Assembly (NCBI GenBank): GCA_019119815.1
Contig: DWWH01000015.1
Location: 1 to 33,099 of the forward strand
Length of the DNA: 33,099 nucleotides
Direction of reading: 5' to 3'
DNA from: Candidatus Eisenbergiella intestinipullorum
GTDB taxonomy: Bacteria > Bacillota > Clostridia > Lachnospirales > Lachnospiraceae
The translations under genes were made by a program, and so were the position numbers. The notes beneath the pieces were generated by a model. It did not search any database and was not told where the DNA came from. It saw nothing but the letters and a program-made list of their open reading frames with translations. Positions 14,826 through 23,115 of the stretch are shown one piece after another. How positions within the stretch are numbered: position 1 is the stretch's first letter; each line of letters opens with the position of its first letter.

Positions 14826-15907
14826 AACCGGATCCTCCATTCCTTTTCGGCGGCGGCCAGGGTCATCCCGTCCCGCGCCCTTTTTTCCAGAATCAGCCTT
14901 CCGCCCGGCCCGCAGGCCAGCAGAGCCGCACGTTCGCACACGTTGTCCACGCCCATACGTTCCCGGACGAAGGCCGAGGCGTGAAACGTTCCCTCCACTG
15001 CCGCGAGCTCTCCGGCGGAAAAGGTAAGCAAATCTACCCTTTCCTCCCCGCACCATTGCACCAGTCCGGGTTCCTCCCGCTTGGCGTCTATCGTGGCGAG
15101 GGCGCAGACCTGATGAAGCGGTATTCCCGCCTGTTTCAGCTCCTGTCGGATCAGGCCGTCTATTTTCTCCGCCTCCGTCCCCTTTTTGCAGCCCATGCCA
15201 AGTACGACGGGCCTGGGACGCAGAAGGAGCAAAGCATCCGCCCTTTCCCCGGCTTCGCACACGGCCGCATCAACCCGCCCGCGTCTTTCCCAGGGGATCA
15301 GGCGCACGCCGTCCGGAACCTGTGCGTCCGCTTTCAGACGGTTCCCCTGTATGGAAAGGGTGATCTCCCTTCCGGAAAGTGCGCGGGACGATACCTTGGC
15401 GATCCCCTCCCTGTTTTCGATCCACAGCCTGTTTTTCCCTGCGAACAGATCCACAGCGAATACGCCGTTTCTGTCCGTCGCCGTCGTGATCACGGGTTCG
15501 GCTCCCGTCCGCTCTGCCAGAAGAAGCGCCAGATCGTTGGCCCCGCCCACATGCCCGGACAGAAGAGGGATCACGAACCGGCCCGTCTCGTCCATCACCA
15601 GAACCGGGCTATCCTTCAGCTTATCCTGCAGATACGGGGTGACCGCCCGCACTGCGATCCCGCAGGCACCGATGAAAAGAAGGGCGCGCCGCTTTTGCAT
15701 CTGTGCCTGTGTCCACTCCGACAGGGATTCCTTCACATACCGCGCGCGCCGTTTTTCCTTCCCTCCGTCCCGGCTCTCAGCCTCCCCGGCCGCGCCCGAC
15801 CATCTGGTAAAAAGCGCGCAGTCCACGCCGTCCTTCTCCAGTTCTTTTCCGATCCTTTCCGAAAGACGGATCCCTTTTTCCGTAAAGCTGATGATGCACA
15901 GGATCAT
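14822..15907 (-). CDS. cbiG: Cobalt-precorrin-5A hydrolase
   Basis: The 361-residue product opens the delta-lactone of cobalt-precorrin-5A, releasing acetaldehyde; the step is specific to the anaerobic pathway. The N-terminal part has ISFTEKGIRLSERI, then the conserved block FIGACGIAVRAVTPYLQDKLKDS, VLVMDETGRFVIPLLSGHVGGAN and PVITTATDRNG. The C-terminal domain holds VVLGMGCKKGTEAEKI and the SxEG-like LAAVEGTFHASAFVRERMGVDNVCERAALL. Length and both domains are normal. It overlaps cbiF by 4 bp upstream and cbiH by 4 bp downstream, so translation is likely coupled. Confidence 0.95.
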   Translation of the reverse strand: MILCIISFTEKGIRLSERIGKELEKDGVDCALFTRWSGAAGEAESRDGGKEKRRARYVKESLSEWTQAQMQKRRALLFIGACGIAVRAVTPYLQDKLKDSPVLVMDETGRFVIPLLSGHVGGANDLALLLAERTGAEPVITTATDRNGVFAVDLFAGKNRLWIENREGIAKVSSRALSGREITLSIQGNRLKADAQVPDGVRLIPWERRGRVDAAVCEAGERADALLLLRPRPVVLGMGCKKGTEAEKIDGLIRQELKQAGIPLHQVCALATIDAKREEPGLVQWCGEERVDLLTFSAGELAAVEGTFHASAFVRERMGVDNVCERAALLACGPGGRLILEKRARDGMTLAAAEKEWRIRF

Positions 15908-16677
15908 TTCCGTTCTCCCTCTTTCTCCGCCGTCCGAAAACCGGTGGAAAAATCCGCGGCGTACAGCCTGGATCTCTCATAATGGCGGTGGGCCACAGCG
16001 TCTCCCACCAACACCACAGCCGTCTTTCGGATGCCGTTTTTTCGTCCCGTACAGGCAAGCGCGTCCAGGGTGCACAGGCAGACCCTTTCTTCCGGCCAGG
16101 TGGCCTTATAGACCAGGGCCGCCGGCGTGTCCGGCGGGTAACCGCCCGCAAGCAGCCGCTCCTGCAGCTTTGGCAGCATCCCGGCGCTCAGATAGACCGC
16201 CATGGAGGCCCGGTGCGCTGCGAGGCTCTCAATGGATTCCCGTTCCGGCACCTTCGTGCGCCCTTCCATCCGGGTCAGAATCAGGGTCTGGGAAACGCCC
16301 GGCAGGGTATATTCCAGGTTCAGCGAGGCCGCCGCGCCGAAGCAGGCGCTCACGCCGGGACAGCTTTCGTAGGCGATCCCCAGCCGGTCCAGCTCGTCCA
16401 TCTGCTCCCGCACCGCCCCGTACAGGCTGGGCTCCCCGGTGTGCAGCCTTACCGTCATTTTTCCATCTCTTTCCGCGTCTCTCATGAGCCCGATGATCTC
16501 CTCCAGGGTCAGGCGCGCGCTGTCATGCGCCTGACAGGAGGGCTTCGCGTAAGCCAGAAGCTCCGGATTCACCAGAGATCCCGCGTAAATGATCACATCC
16601 GCCCTCTCCAGAAGCCGCATGCCTCTGACCGTGATCAGATCCGCCGCTCCCGTTCCTGCTCCAACAAAGTAAACCAT
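15904..16677 (-). CDS. cbiF: Cobalt-precorrin-4 C11-methyltransferase
   Basis: The 257-residue SAM-dependent methylase adds the C11 methyl group. Characteristic sequence includes VYFVGAGTGAADLITVRGMRLLERADVIIYAGSLVNPELL, RLHTGEPSLYGAVREQMDEL, CPGVSACFGAAASLNLEYTLPG and LTRMEGRTKVPE, all diagnostic of the CbiF/CobM branch of tetrapyrrole methylases. GAGGAGG lies seven bases before the ATG. Its start overlaps the 3' end of cbiD by 43 bp in another frame, an unusually long overlap for this operon. Confidence 0.96.
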   Translation of the reverse strand: MVYFVGAGTGAADLITVRGMRLLERADVIIYAGSLVNPELLAYAKPSCQAHDSARLTLEEIIGLMRDAERDGKMTVRLHTGEPSLYGAVREQMDELDRLGIAYESCPGVSACFGAAASLNLEYTLPGVSQTLILTRMEGRTKVPERESIESLAAHRASMAVYLSAGMLPKLQERLLAGGYPPDTPAALVYKATWPEERVCLCTLDALACTGRKNGIRKTAVVLVGDAVAHRHYERSRLYAADFSTGFRTAEKEGERK

Positions 16678-17762
16678 TGTTCCGCCTCCTCGCTCTTTGC
16701 CAGTTCTCCTAGTTCGCTGGAATACAGAATACAGTCCGCCCTCAGCTTTCCCTGCGCCCTCTTTTCCAGATAAAAACAGATCCGCTCCGCCGCCTCATCC
16801 ATGACCGCTGACAGGACGCCGTATTCCTTCAGGATGGGGACAGCCTCCTCCGCGGTCGCGCAGTCCAGGATACGTCTCAGGCAGGCTGTTTTTGCCCCGG
16901 CCCGCACAGCCAGGGCGCATAACAGCTCCATCCGGCAGTCCGCCTCCCTGGAATGGGTGTTCATGATCCCGCCCGCCACCTTGATGAGCTTTCCGATATG
17001 CCCGGTCAGAAGGATTTTCCGAAAGCCCAGCTCCGCCGCCATATCCACCGTATCCCCGATGAAATTGCTGCATTTGACGCTCCTGTCCAGATCATAGCCG
17101 TAGGCGCGCTTCATGAATTCCTGCCCGTAATTTCCCGGAGCAATCGCCACCCGGGTATCCCCCAGCGTCCTTCTCTGCTTCAGCTCCACCCGAATGGTAT
17201 CCAAAAGGGCCTGGCGGCTCATGGGCTCCACGATACCGCTGGTTCCCAGAATGGATATCCCGCCCACGATGCCGAGGCGGGGATTGAAGGTGCGTTCCGC
17301 CAGCTTTTCTCCCTCCGGGACCGAAATCAAAACCTTCAGGCCGCCCCGGTAATCCGTCAGTGCGCAGACCTCATGGACCTCCCTCTCGATCATCTCTCTT
17401 GGAACATGATTGATGGCCGCGTTTCCCACCGGCTGATCCAGGCCGGGCCTGGTCACCCGGCCGACGCCCTCTCCGCCGTCTATCAGGAGCTGTCCTGTCT
17501 CCGCCAAAGCCTCCCCTAAGATGGAAACCTCCGCGTATATGAGCGTCCCCGTAGTCACGTCCGGATCGTCTCCGCCGTCCTTTCGCACCGCGCAGCGCAC
17601 CCGTCCTTCCTCCCGCCGGATGTCCAGAAGACGGGCCTGAAACCGGATCCCCTTCGGCGTTTCGATGCTGATCTCTTCCTTTCTGCGTCCTGTCAGGAGC
17701 ATCCATGCCGCTCCCTTCGCGGCCGCTGCCGCGCAGCTTCCCGTCGTAAAGCCGTACCGCAT
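16635..17762 (-). CDS. cbiD: Cobalt-precorrin-5B C1-methyltransferase
   Basis: The 375-residue product methylates C1 in the anaerobic pathway. The family start MRYGFTTGSCAAAAAKGAA is intact, followed by DDPDVTTGTLIYAEV, the glycine-rich GVGRVTRPGLDQPVGNAAINHVPREMI, NPRLGIVGGISILGTSGIVEPMS, and AIAPGNYGQEF. The start at 17762 is chosen because GGGAGG lies five bases upstream and because homologues begin at this sequence; the longer frame to 17861 runs over cbiC. Some CbiD proteins need no canonical SAM motif, and none is seen here. A 47-bp gap separates it from cbiC. Confidence 0.96.
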   Translation of the reverse strand: MRYGFTTGSCAAAAAKGAAWMLLTGRRKEEISIETPKGIRFQARLLDIRREEGRVRCAVRKDGGDDPDVTTGTLIYAEVSILGEALAETGQLLIDGGEGVGRVTRPGLDQPVGNAAINHVPREMIEREVHEVCALTDYRGGLKVLISVPEGEKLAERTFNPRLGIVGGISILGTSGIVEPMSRQALLDTIRVELKQRRTLGDTRVAIAPGNYGQEFMKRAYGYDLDRSVKCSNFIGDTVDMAAELGFRKILLTGHIGKLIKVAGGIMNTHSREADCRMELLCALAVRAGAKTACLRRILDCATAEEAVPILKEYGVLSAVMDEAAERICFYLEKRAQGKLRADCILYSSELGELAKSEEAEQWFTLLEQERERRI

Positions 17763-17809
17763 TCTTTCCTCCCTGCCAAAATACGCCTGACCTCCTGTCC
17801 GGCACTGTG

Positions 17810-18508
17810 TCACCTCACCGCGCTGTCCGTATCCTTTCTTCCGTCCGCTTCCCCCGCGCATTCATACAGGGCAGCGTTGCAGATGGCCGCCGCCACGCCG
17901 CTTCCGCCCTTTCTTCCCTTATTTACGATATAGGGGACCGTCCCCTCAAGGATCAGCTCCTTCGCGGCTTCCACGTTCACGAAGCCGACCGGGACGCCGA
18001 TGATGAAGGCGGGCCTCCAGCCGCCCTCCCGCATCATCTCATTGAGCTGAAGCAGCGCGGTGGGCGCGTTTCCGACCGCGAAGATCACGGGCTTTGAAAT
18101 GCCGCGGGCCTTTTCCATGCTCACGGCCGCCCGGGTCGTTTTTCTCTCCTTCGCCAGCCTGGCCACGTCCTCATCCGCCATGAAGCAGTGCGCCTGCCCG
18201 CCGAACCGGGCCAGCGTCCGCCTGCTGATGCCCGAAAGGGCCATGTTGGTATCCGTCACGATATCCGCCCCGCTTCGCAGAAGCCCTTTTAACACCGCCG
18301 GAGCGTCCGGGGAAAAGGCGAGGGTATCCGCGTAGGAAAAATCCGCCGTGGTATGGATCACCCGTTTGATGAACGGCGCCTGATCGGCGCGGAGGGTAAC
18401 TCCCATCCGCTCCAGCTCCCCTGACAGGATCTCAAAGCTTCTTTTTTCAATCTCCTCCGGAAGTAGATGCTCCCATTCCGGTTTTACCGCGTTTGTCAGT
18501 CCTTCCAT
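17810..18508 (-). CDS. cbiC: Cobalt-precorrin-8 methylmutase
   Basis: The 232-residue product moves the methyl group from C11 to C12, giving cobyrinate. Evidence: the N-terminal EIEKRSFEILSGELE, VIHTTADFSYADTLAFSPDA with the catalytic-site histidine in the conserved RVIHTTADF segment, IVTDTNMALSGISRR, and the C-terminal IFAVGNAPTALLQLNEMM and GVPVGFVNVEAAKELI with NKGRKGGSGVAAAICNA. The length is typical. It overlaps the preceding cobD gene by 13 bp and has AAAGGAG before the ATG. Confidence 0.96.
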   Translation of the reverse strand: MEGLTNAVKPEWEHLLPEEIEKRSFEILSGELERMGVTLRADQAPFIKRVIHTTADFSYADTLAFSPDAPAVLKGLLRSGADIVTDTNMALSGISRRTLARFGGQAHCFMADEDVARLAKERKTTRAAVSMEKARGISKPVIFAVGNAPTALLQLNEMMREGGWRPAFIIGVPVGFVNVEAAKELILEGTVPYIVNKGRKGGSGVAAAICNAALYECAGEADGRKDTDSAVR

Positions 18509-19569
18509 TCCCGTTCTCCTTTCCGGCTGTCCGGGGCCGCCTCTTTTCCTTCCCGGAGGGCCTGCAGCAGAATTTCGTTTTCCCTTCTGCTTTTCACCGC
18601 AATCCGGTAAAAGCCCTTTCCCAGCCCGCGGAAGCTGGTGCAGTCCCGGATCAGGATGCCGCGGCCAAGCAGCTCCTCATACAGCGGCCTCTGCGCATAC
18701 AGGAGCAGGAAATCCGCCTCTCCCGGAAAGACCCGGATTCCCAGCCCTTCCAGCCTCTCTTTCAGAAAAGCCCGTTCCGTCCGCACAATCCTCCGTGTGC
18801 GCTCCACATAATCCTCCAGCCCCGCGCATGCACAGCCGGCCGCCTGGGCGAAGCAGGAAAGGTTCCATTCGGGAAGCTGGGCCGCGATACGGCCGCGCAG
18901 TTCGTCATCGGCACAGGCCAGCCAGCCGAGCCGCACGCCCGGAATGGCATAAATCTTCGTAAAGGCCCGGATCACGCACAGATTCGGGAACCGTTCCAGC
19001 GCGGGAAGCAGGGAATGGCCTCCGCCGCAGAATTCGATGAAGCATTCATCCAGCACAACGACAATCCCCTGCCTCTGGCAGCGCTCCAGGACCGCAGCCA
19101 GAAGCCTGTTCTCCGTCAGGGCGCCCGTGGGATTGTTGGGATTTGCCAGGAAAAGAAGCCCGATGTCCGGCGTCAGCGCCGAAAGCAGCTCCTCTCCCGC
19201 CCGAAAGCCGTTCTCCCGCTTCAGCTCCAGCCACCGGATCCGGCTGCCCGCGGCCTTCGCCGCATGCTCATAGCCGTAAAAGGACGGCACGGGAATGAGG
19301 ACCTTCTCCGGACGCAGCCCGTGCGCCGCCGCCAGGAACAGCTCCGACGCGCCGTTTCCGAAAAGAAGCCATTCCGCCGGAAGCCGGTACGCTACGCTCA
19401 CCGCTTTTTTCAGTTCTTCCGCCTCCGGATCCGGATACCGGCAGCACAGACCGGCCGCCAGACGCATGGCGCGAACCGCTTCCTCCGGCATCCCCAGGGG
19501 ATTGATGTTCACGGAAAAGTCCAGCTTCACCCGATTTCTGTAAATATCTCCACCATGAATCGCCTTCAT
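18496..19569 (-). CDS. cobD: L-threonine-O-3-phosphate decarboxylase (PLP enzyme)
   Basis: The 357-residue product belongs to the class I/II aminotransferase fold and resembles histidinol-phosphate aminotransferase. In this B12 context it is CobD, which makes (R)-1-aminopropan-2-ol phosphate for the nucleotide loop. The N-terminal HGGDIYRNRVKLDFSVNINPLGMP is characteristic of CobD; other motifs are LLFGNGASELF, FLANPNNPTG, VVLDECFIEFC and the PLP-lysine segment RAFTKIYAIPGVRLGW. The start at 19569 is chosen because GGAGG lies five bases upstream; an ATG 12 bp earlier overlaps that site. The name must not be confused with the aerobic-pathway CobD, which equals CbiB, encoded by the neighbouring gene. 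Confidence 0.93.
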   Translation of the reverse strand: MKAIHGGDIYRNRVKLDFSVNINPLGMPEEAVRAMRLAAGLCCRYPDPEAEELKKAVSVAYRLPAEWLLFGNGASELFLAAAHGLRPEKVLIPVPSFYGYEHAAKAAGSRIRWLELKRENGFRAGEELLSALTPDIGLLFLANPNNPTGALTENRLLAAVLERCQRQGIVVVLDECFIEFCGGGHSLLPALERFPNLCVIRAFTKIYAIPGVRLGWLACADDELRGRIAAQLPEWNLSCFAQAAGCACAGLEDYVERTRRIVRTERAFLKERLEGLGIRVFPGEADFLLLYAQRPLYEELLGRGILIRDCTSFRGLGKGFYRIAVKSRRENEILLQALREGKEAAPDSRKGEREWKD

Positions 19570-19603
19570 GATTTCCTCCATACTGTTAAAATGAACCGCG
19601 CCC

Positions 19604-20629
19604 TCAGAAAACGCTTCGAAAAATTCGAAAAAGGAGAAGAAGAACGCCCAGGCAGAGCGCCTCTCCCAGAAAGGCGGTCAGATACAACAGGCGGCAGACC
19701 CGTCGGATATCCTCATCCTCCACGCTCCTTCCGGCATCCCCGATCCAGGGCTTATGCACGATTTTCCCGAAATAGCTGGCGTCCCCGGCGAGCCGGACTC
19801 CCAGCGCCCCGGCGCAGACGGATTCCGTCTGCGCGGAATTGGGGCTGGCGTGGTTCTTCCTGTCCCTTTTGAAAATGGCAAAGGCCCCTTTCGCGCTGAA
19901 ATCCTTTCCTCCGATAAAAGCTGCCGCGATCATCAGAAGCGCGCTGATCCTGGCCGGGATAAAATTCACGGCGTCGTCCAGCTTCGCCGCCGCTCTTCCA
20001 AAATACAGATAACGGTCGTTTTTGTAGCCGATCATGGAATCCATGGTATTGACCGCCTTGTACAGAAAGCCCAGCGCGGGCCCGCCGGCCGCGGTATACA
20101 GCATGGGAGCGATTACACCGTCCGAGGTGTTTTCCGCCACCGTTTCCACAGCGGCCTTCGCCACGCCCTCTTCGTCCAGCCGGTCCGTATCCCTTCCCAC
20201 GATCATGGAAACCGCGGCCCTTGCCTCCGGCAGACTCCCCTTTTTCAGACACCGATATACCTTCATGCTTTCCACCCGCAGGCTTTTTACGGCCAAAATC
20301 TGCCAGGTCATCCCCGCTTCCACGGCCAGGCCCAGAAGGGGATGCAGCAGATATGCCGCGCCCAGGAGGGATGCGGATACCAGAAAGGAGGCCGCGGGAA
20401 CAAGGGCGGCCAGGACAGCGCCCCGGCGAAGCTCCTTTTTCTTTCTGACGGAAAGGCCGGCCTTAGACAGTCTCTCCGGTCTCGTTTTCTCTCTCTCCAC
20501 AAACAGCAGGCGCTCCAGCCTGCCGGTCAGCCAGCCCATCAGCCGCACCGGATGGGGGAAGCCCTGGGGATCCCCGATCAGCAGATCCATGATAAATCCC
20601 AGAAAAAAGGCTGTGATATGATATTTCAT
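19604..20629 (-). CDS. cbiB: Adenosylcobinamide-phosphate synthase (membrane protein)
   Basis: The 341-residue integral membrane protein joins adenosylcobyric acid to aminopropanol phosphate. It opens with MKYHITAFFLGFIMDLLIGDPQGFPHPVRLMG, the family signature with DxxxGDP and HPVRxxG motifs, and later has IVGRDTDRLDEEGVAKAAVETVAENTSDGVIAPMLY, AVNTMDSMIGYKNDRYLYFG and LDDAVNFIPAR. Several hydrophobic segments fit membrane helices. The start at 20629 is preceded by GGAGG at five bases; upstream in-frame sequence runs into the intergenic region and cobC. It adjoins cobD, which makes one of its substrates. Confidence 0.95.
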   Translation of the reverse strand: MKYHITAFFLGFIMDLLIGDPQGFPHPVRLMGWLTGRLERLLFVEREKTRPERLSKAGLSVRKKKELRRGAVLAALVPAASFLVSASLLGAAYLLHPLLGLAVEAGMTWQILAVKSLRVESMKVYRCLKKGSLPEARAAVSMIVGRDTDRLDEEGVAKAAVETVAENTSDGVIAPMLYTAAGGPALGFLYKAVNTMDSMIGYKNDRYLYFGRAAAKLDDAVNFIPARISALLMIAAAFIGGKDFSAKGAFAIFKRDRKNHASPNSAQTESVCAGALGVRLAGDASYFGKIVHKPWIGDAGRSVEDEDIRRVCRLLYLTAFLGEALCLGVLLLLFRIFRSVF

Positions 20630-20703
20630 CCTTACCTCCAAAGCGTGTTCTCTCCTCCCCGCCGGCCGGGCCTGTCTCCCTTTGCGGCTGTCTGGGGAAT
20701 CAC

Positions 20704-21339
20704 TCATATCCTTCCTCTGATTTCCGCCGCTTTTACCGTCCCCCCGCCTTCCGGCTCCACGGACAGGCGGCAGATATATCCGTGCCCGTTTGCCGCCTGA
20801 TAGTCGAAATAATCCCCGCCGCACAGGCCGCTTAAAAGCGCCATGATCGTGCCGCCGTGGACGATGGCGGCCGCCATGTTCCCCGCCATCTCTCCTGGCC
20901 CTTTTTTCTCAAGCATCCGCAACAGGCGCTCCAGTCCCTTCCGGCAGCGAAGCAGGAAAGCTTCCCTGCTTTCGCCTCCGGGAAACGGCAGGAGGCCGCC
21001 GCTGTCGATCCATGCCTGATAGCGGGCGTCCCCGCTTAATTCCCGGTAATTTTTCCCTTCGAATTCTCCGAAATCCATCTCCGTCCATTCGGGGATCAGA
21101 AGAGGCGTCTTTTCCGGATAAAGAAGCCTTCCCGTCTGCAGACACCTTGTCATGGGGCCGGAAAACAGAAAGGAAGCGGCCGGATAACAGCCCTGCTCCT
21201 TCCGGAGAAGAAGCAACCGCCTGCCCTCTTCGGAAAGCGGCTCATTCGTCCGGCCCAGATACCTCTTTTCAGAGTTCGACGCCGTCATTCCGTGCCGGAT
21301 CAGCGCCAGATCTATTTGATTCTCTGTCCGATTCCGCAT
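20704..21339 (-). CDS. cobC: Histidine-phosphatase family protein, probable alpha-ribazole phosphatase
   Basis: A 211-residue phosphoglycerate-mutase-like phosphatase. It has the catalytic LALIRHGMTASN (RHG motif), the second conserved block FSGPMTRCLQTGRLLYP, MDFGEFEGKNYRELSGD and the late AAIVHGGTIMALLSGL with the second active-site histidine. In a B12 operon this fold is normally CobC, which dephosphorylates alpha-ribazole phosphate or adenosylcobalamin 5'-phosphate. Substrate assignment comes from context only. The start at 21339 overlaps the 3' end of the small cobU paralogue by 28 bp; its GGGAGG is rather distant (13 bases), so the start is less certain. Confidence 0.88.
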   Translation of the reverse strand: MRNRTENQIDLALIRHGMTASNSEKRYLGRTNEPLSEEGRRLLLLRKEQGCYPAASFLFSGPMTRCLQTGRLLYPEKTPLLIPEWTEMDFGEFEGKNYRELSGDARYQAWIDSGGLLPFPGGESREAFLLRCRKGLERLLRMLEKKGPGEMAGNMAAAIVHGGTIMALLSGLCGGDYFDYQAANGHGYICRLSVEPEGGGTVKAAEIRGRI

Positions 21340-21701
21340 AGAACCCGATCCACCTCCCCGGCGCGGGACGCAAGCGCTGTCAGGATCCTGCCGGTTCTCT
21401 CCCGGTATTCCCGCTCCTCCGGCTCCAGAGGCACGATCCCGCATCCGATCTCATCGCTGATTATGATGCAGTCCGGCTCCCGTTCCAGAAACGCGTTCAG
21501 TTCTTCCTCCGGATTTCCGCCCTGCCGGAGCCGTTCTCTCACCCAGAGATGAAAATGATTGAAAACCGCCGTTTGCTTCTCCCCGTCCCGCTGTCCGTCC
21601 TCTTCCGATACGCACTCCAAGATGCGGCAGTTCTCTCTTCCGACCGCCTCCAGCACATAATCCAGCTTTCCTTGGGCATACCCGCCTGTCACCAGTCTCA
21701 T
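21312..21701 (-). CDS. Shortened CobU-like protein with degenerate P-loop
   Basis: A 129-residue protein resembling both ends of CobU but lacking much of its middle. The N-terminus MRLVTGGYAQGKLDYV matches the CobU P-loop region, but the lysine is followed by Leu rather than Ser/Thr (GGYAQGKL, 6-13). The C-terminus has SDEIGCGIVPLEPEEREYRE and the GRILTALASRAGEVDRVLCG stretch, equivalent to NEVGxGIVP and the final helices of CobU. The segment with the guanylylated histidine (ExxxRIxxHxxxR) is absent. A complete cobU lies two genes upstream in the same operon, so this copy probably has another or an accessory role, or is decaying slowly. The start at 21701 has a strong GGAGGAGAGAGG site. Confidence 0.82.
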   Translation of the reverse strand: MRLVTGGYAQGKLDYVLEAVGRENCRILECVSEEDGQRDGEKQTAVFNHFHLWVRERLRQGGNPEEELNAFLEREPDCIIISDEIGCGIVPLEPEEREYRERTGRILTALASRAGEVDRVLCGIGQRIK

Positions 21702-21751
21702 CCTCTCTCCTCCTACTTCGTTCTTCAGGCCGCAGACGCTCACGTGGCCGC

Positions 21752-22528
21752 TTATCCGGCCAGCTTCACAAGCGTCTGCGCTACGGCGGCGGCAGCCATC
21801 ATGCTGCCCTCGCACAACAGGACAAAATACCCGGAGGTATCGCCGGTCACGCCGCCGAGTTCTTTTTTCGTGCGGAAATCATAATACAGGAAGGAAGCAA
21901 ACGCAGCTCCCGCCATCACGGCCCCGGCCGCGCCGGAAAGGGCAAGCATCAGCGCGACGCAGCTTACGGCCTGAACGCACAGAATGGCCCGAACCCGGTC
22001 CTTTCTCGCGCTTTTGGCAAAAAAATGAAGCAGGCCGCTTTCTTTTGCCGGATGGAAGGAAACCACGCTGATCCCGCTCAGACAGCGGGACAGAAAAAAG
22101 CCCGCACAGATGGTCCCAACAAGCCGCAGATCCCGGATCTCGGAAAAAGCGCCCAGCCAGACCAACCCGAAGGCGGCCAGCATGATGACGGAAAACGCGC
22201 CGATATGGGAATCCTTCAGAATCTCCAGCTTTCTTTCCCTGCTCCGGCACGAATGAAAGGCATCCATCGTATCCATAAAGCCGTCCACATGAAAGCCCCC
22301 CGTGACAAAGAGAGGGATGGCCGTCCCCACCAGAACGCGGCACAGGCCGCCCAGGGAAAGGCTTTCGCACAGGGTACACCACAGAAACACCAGTGCGCCC
22401 GCCACCGCGCCCACCCAGGGGAAGAAGCAGAGGGTGTACTTCATATCCTCTTCCTTCCATTCAAACTGCGGAACCGGAATGGCCGAATACAGAGAAAAAG
22501 CGATGATCAGCCCCTTTAACTGCCGCAT
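21752..22528 (-). CDS. cobS: Adenosylcobinamide-GDP ribazoletransferase (cobalamin synthase)
   Basis: The 258-residue polytopic membrane enzyme joins adenosylcobinamide-GDP with alpha-ribazole (phosphate). It has the start MRQLKGLIIAFSLYSAIPVP, the segment FFPWVGAVAGALV, and the acidic metal-binding motif GGFHVDGFMDTMDAFHSCRSRERKLEILKDSHIGAF, the best family signature. Further hydrophobic segments follow. The start at 22528 is favoured by AAAGGAGG nine bases upstream; the gene overlaps cobU by 13 bp. It acts in the membrane next to CbiB. Confidence 0.95.
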   Translation of the reverse strand: MRQLKGLIIAFSLYSAIPVPQFEWKEEDMKYTLCFFPWVGAVAGALVFLWCTLCESLSLGGLCRVLVGTAIPLFVTGGFHVDGFMDTMDAFHSCRSRERKLEILKDSHIGAFSVIMLAAFGLVWLGAFSEIRDLRLVGTICAGFFLSRCLSGISVVSFHPAKESGLLHFFAKSARKDRVRAILCVQAVSCVALMLALSGAAGAVMAGAAFASFLYYDFRTKKELGGVTGDTSGYFVLLCEGSMMAAAAVAQTLVKLAG

Positions 22529-23115
22529 CCCGTCACGCCTCCTTTTTCTTTCCAATTTTCCCTGGCGGCGGGCGGCTGTCCCTTCAGGAAAAGGGGAATT
22601 CCGCAAACCACCTCAACCACACGCTCCGCCCGCCGCGCAAGTCCTGCGTTGATGCGGCCCATCGCCCGCAGATAGGCCATGGTGGTTTCTTCATAGATCC
22701 TTCCGTCCTCAAATACGTTGTTGGTCACCACGACCAGATGGGAAACTGCCCGCTCCAGTCCTTCCAGATCCGAGAGGAGCTTCCCCGCCGTTTCCTCTTC
22801 GGGAAGCGGAGGCCATGCCGAAAACATCTCGTTCGCCGTCAGGTTGGAGACGCACTCAAGCAGGGCCGTCTTGTCCTCCGGCTGCCCTTCCATCCGTTCC
22901 GCCGCCCGGTGCGCGTCCGTCGGCTGCTCCAGGGTCAGAAATCCCTTTCCCGCCCGCATCCGGCGGTGCCTTTGCACCCTTTCCCTGCTTTCCTCATCGG
23001 ATACCCGCATGGCCGCCACATAATATGCCCTTTTCCCGGCCAGGCAGGAAACCAGAAAATCCTCCGCCCAGGCGGATTTTCCGCTCCCGCTCCCTCCGAT
23101 CACCAGCGTCATCAT
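22516..23115 (-). CDS. cobU: Adenosylcobinamide kinase / adenosylcobinamide-phosphate guanylyltransferase
   Basis: The 199-residue bifunctional enzyme phosphorylates adenosylcobinamide and then transfers GMP. It has an intact P-loop IGGSGSGKS (6-14), the block SDEESRERVQRHRRMRAGKGFLTLE with His50 as the likely guanylylated histidine, LLECVSNLTANEMF, VVVTNNVFEDGRI and the C-terminal RAMGRINAGLARRAERVVEVVCGIP. Compared with NEVGxGIVP in most CobU proteins, the corresponding motif here is TNNVFEDG, a moderate divergence. It overlaps cobT by 4 bp upstream and cobS by 13 bp downstream. The small paralogue at 21312-21701 has the opposite pattern, with NEVG-like but no histidine block. Confidence 0.93.
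   Translation of the reverse strand: MMTLVIGGSGSGKSAWAEDFLVSCLAGKRAYYVAAMRVSDEESRERVQRHRRMRAGKGFLTLEQPTDAHRAAERMEGQPEDKTALLECVSNLTANEMFSAWPPLPEEETAGKLLSDLEGLERAVSHLVVVTNNVFEDGRIYEETTMAYLRAMGRINAGLARRAERVVEVVCGIPLFLKGQPPAARENWKEKGGVTGCGS

Noticed and set aside
14094..15260. Longer 388-residue form of CbiH
   Set aside because: The first 140 residues read cbiG DNA in another frame and have no domain character; the CbiH domain starts at KKEIWIVGMGPG.
18493..19872. 459-codon plus-strand frame opposite cobD and cbiB
   Set aside because: Its product is arginine- and proline-rich without any recognisable domain, and it spans two clear minus-strand genes. GC-rich third positions create such frames.
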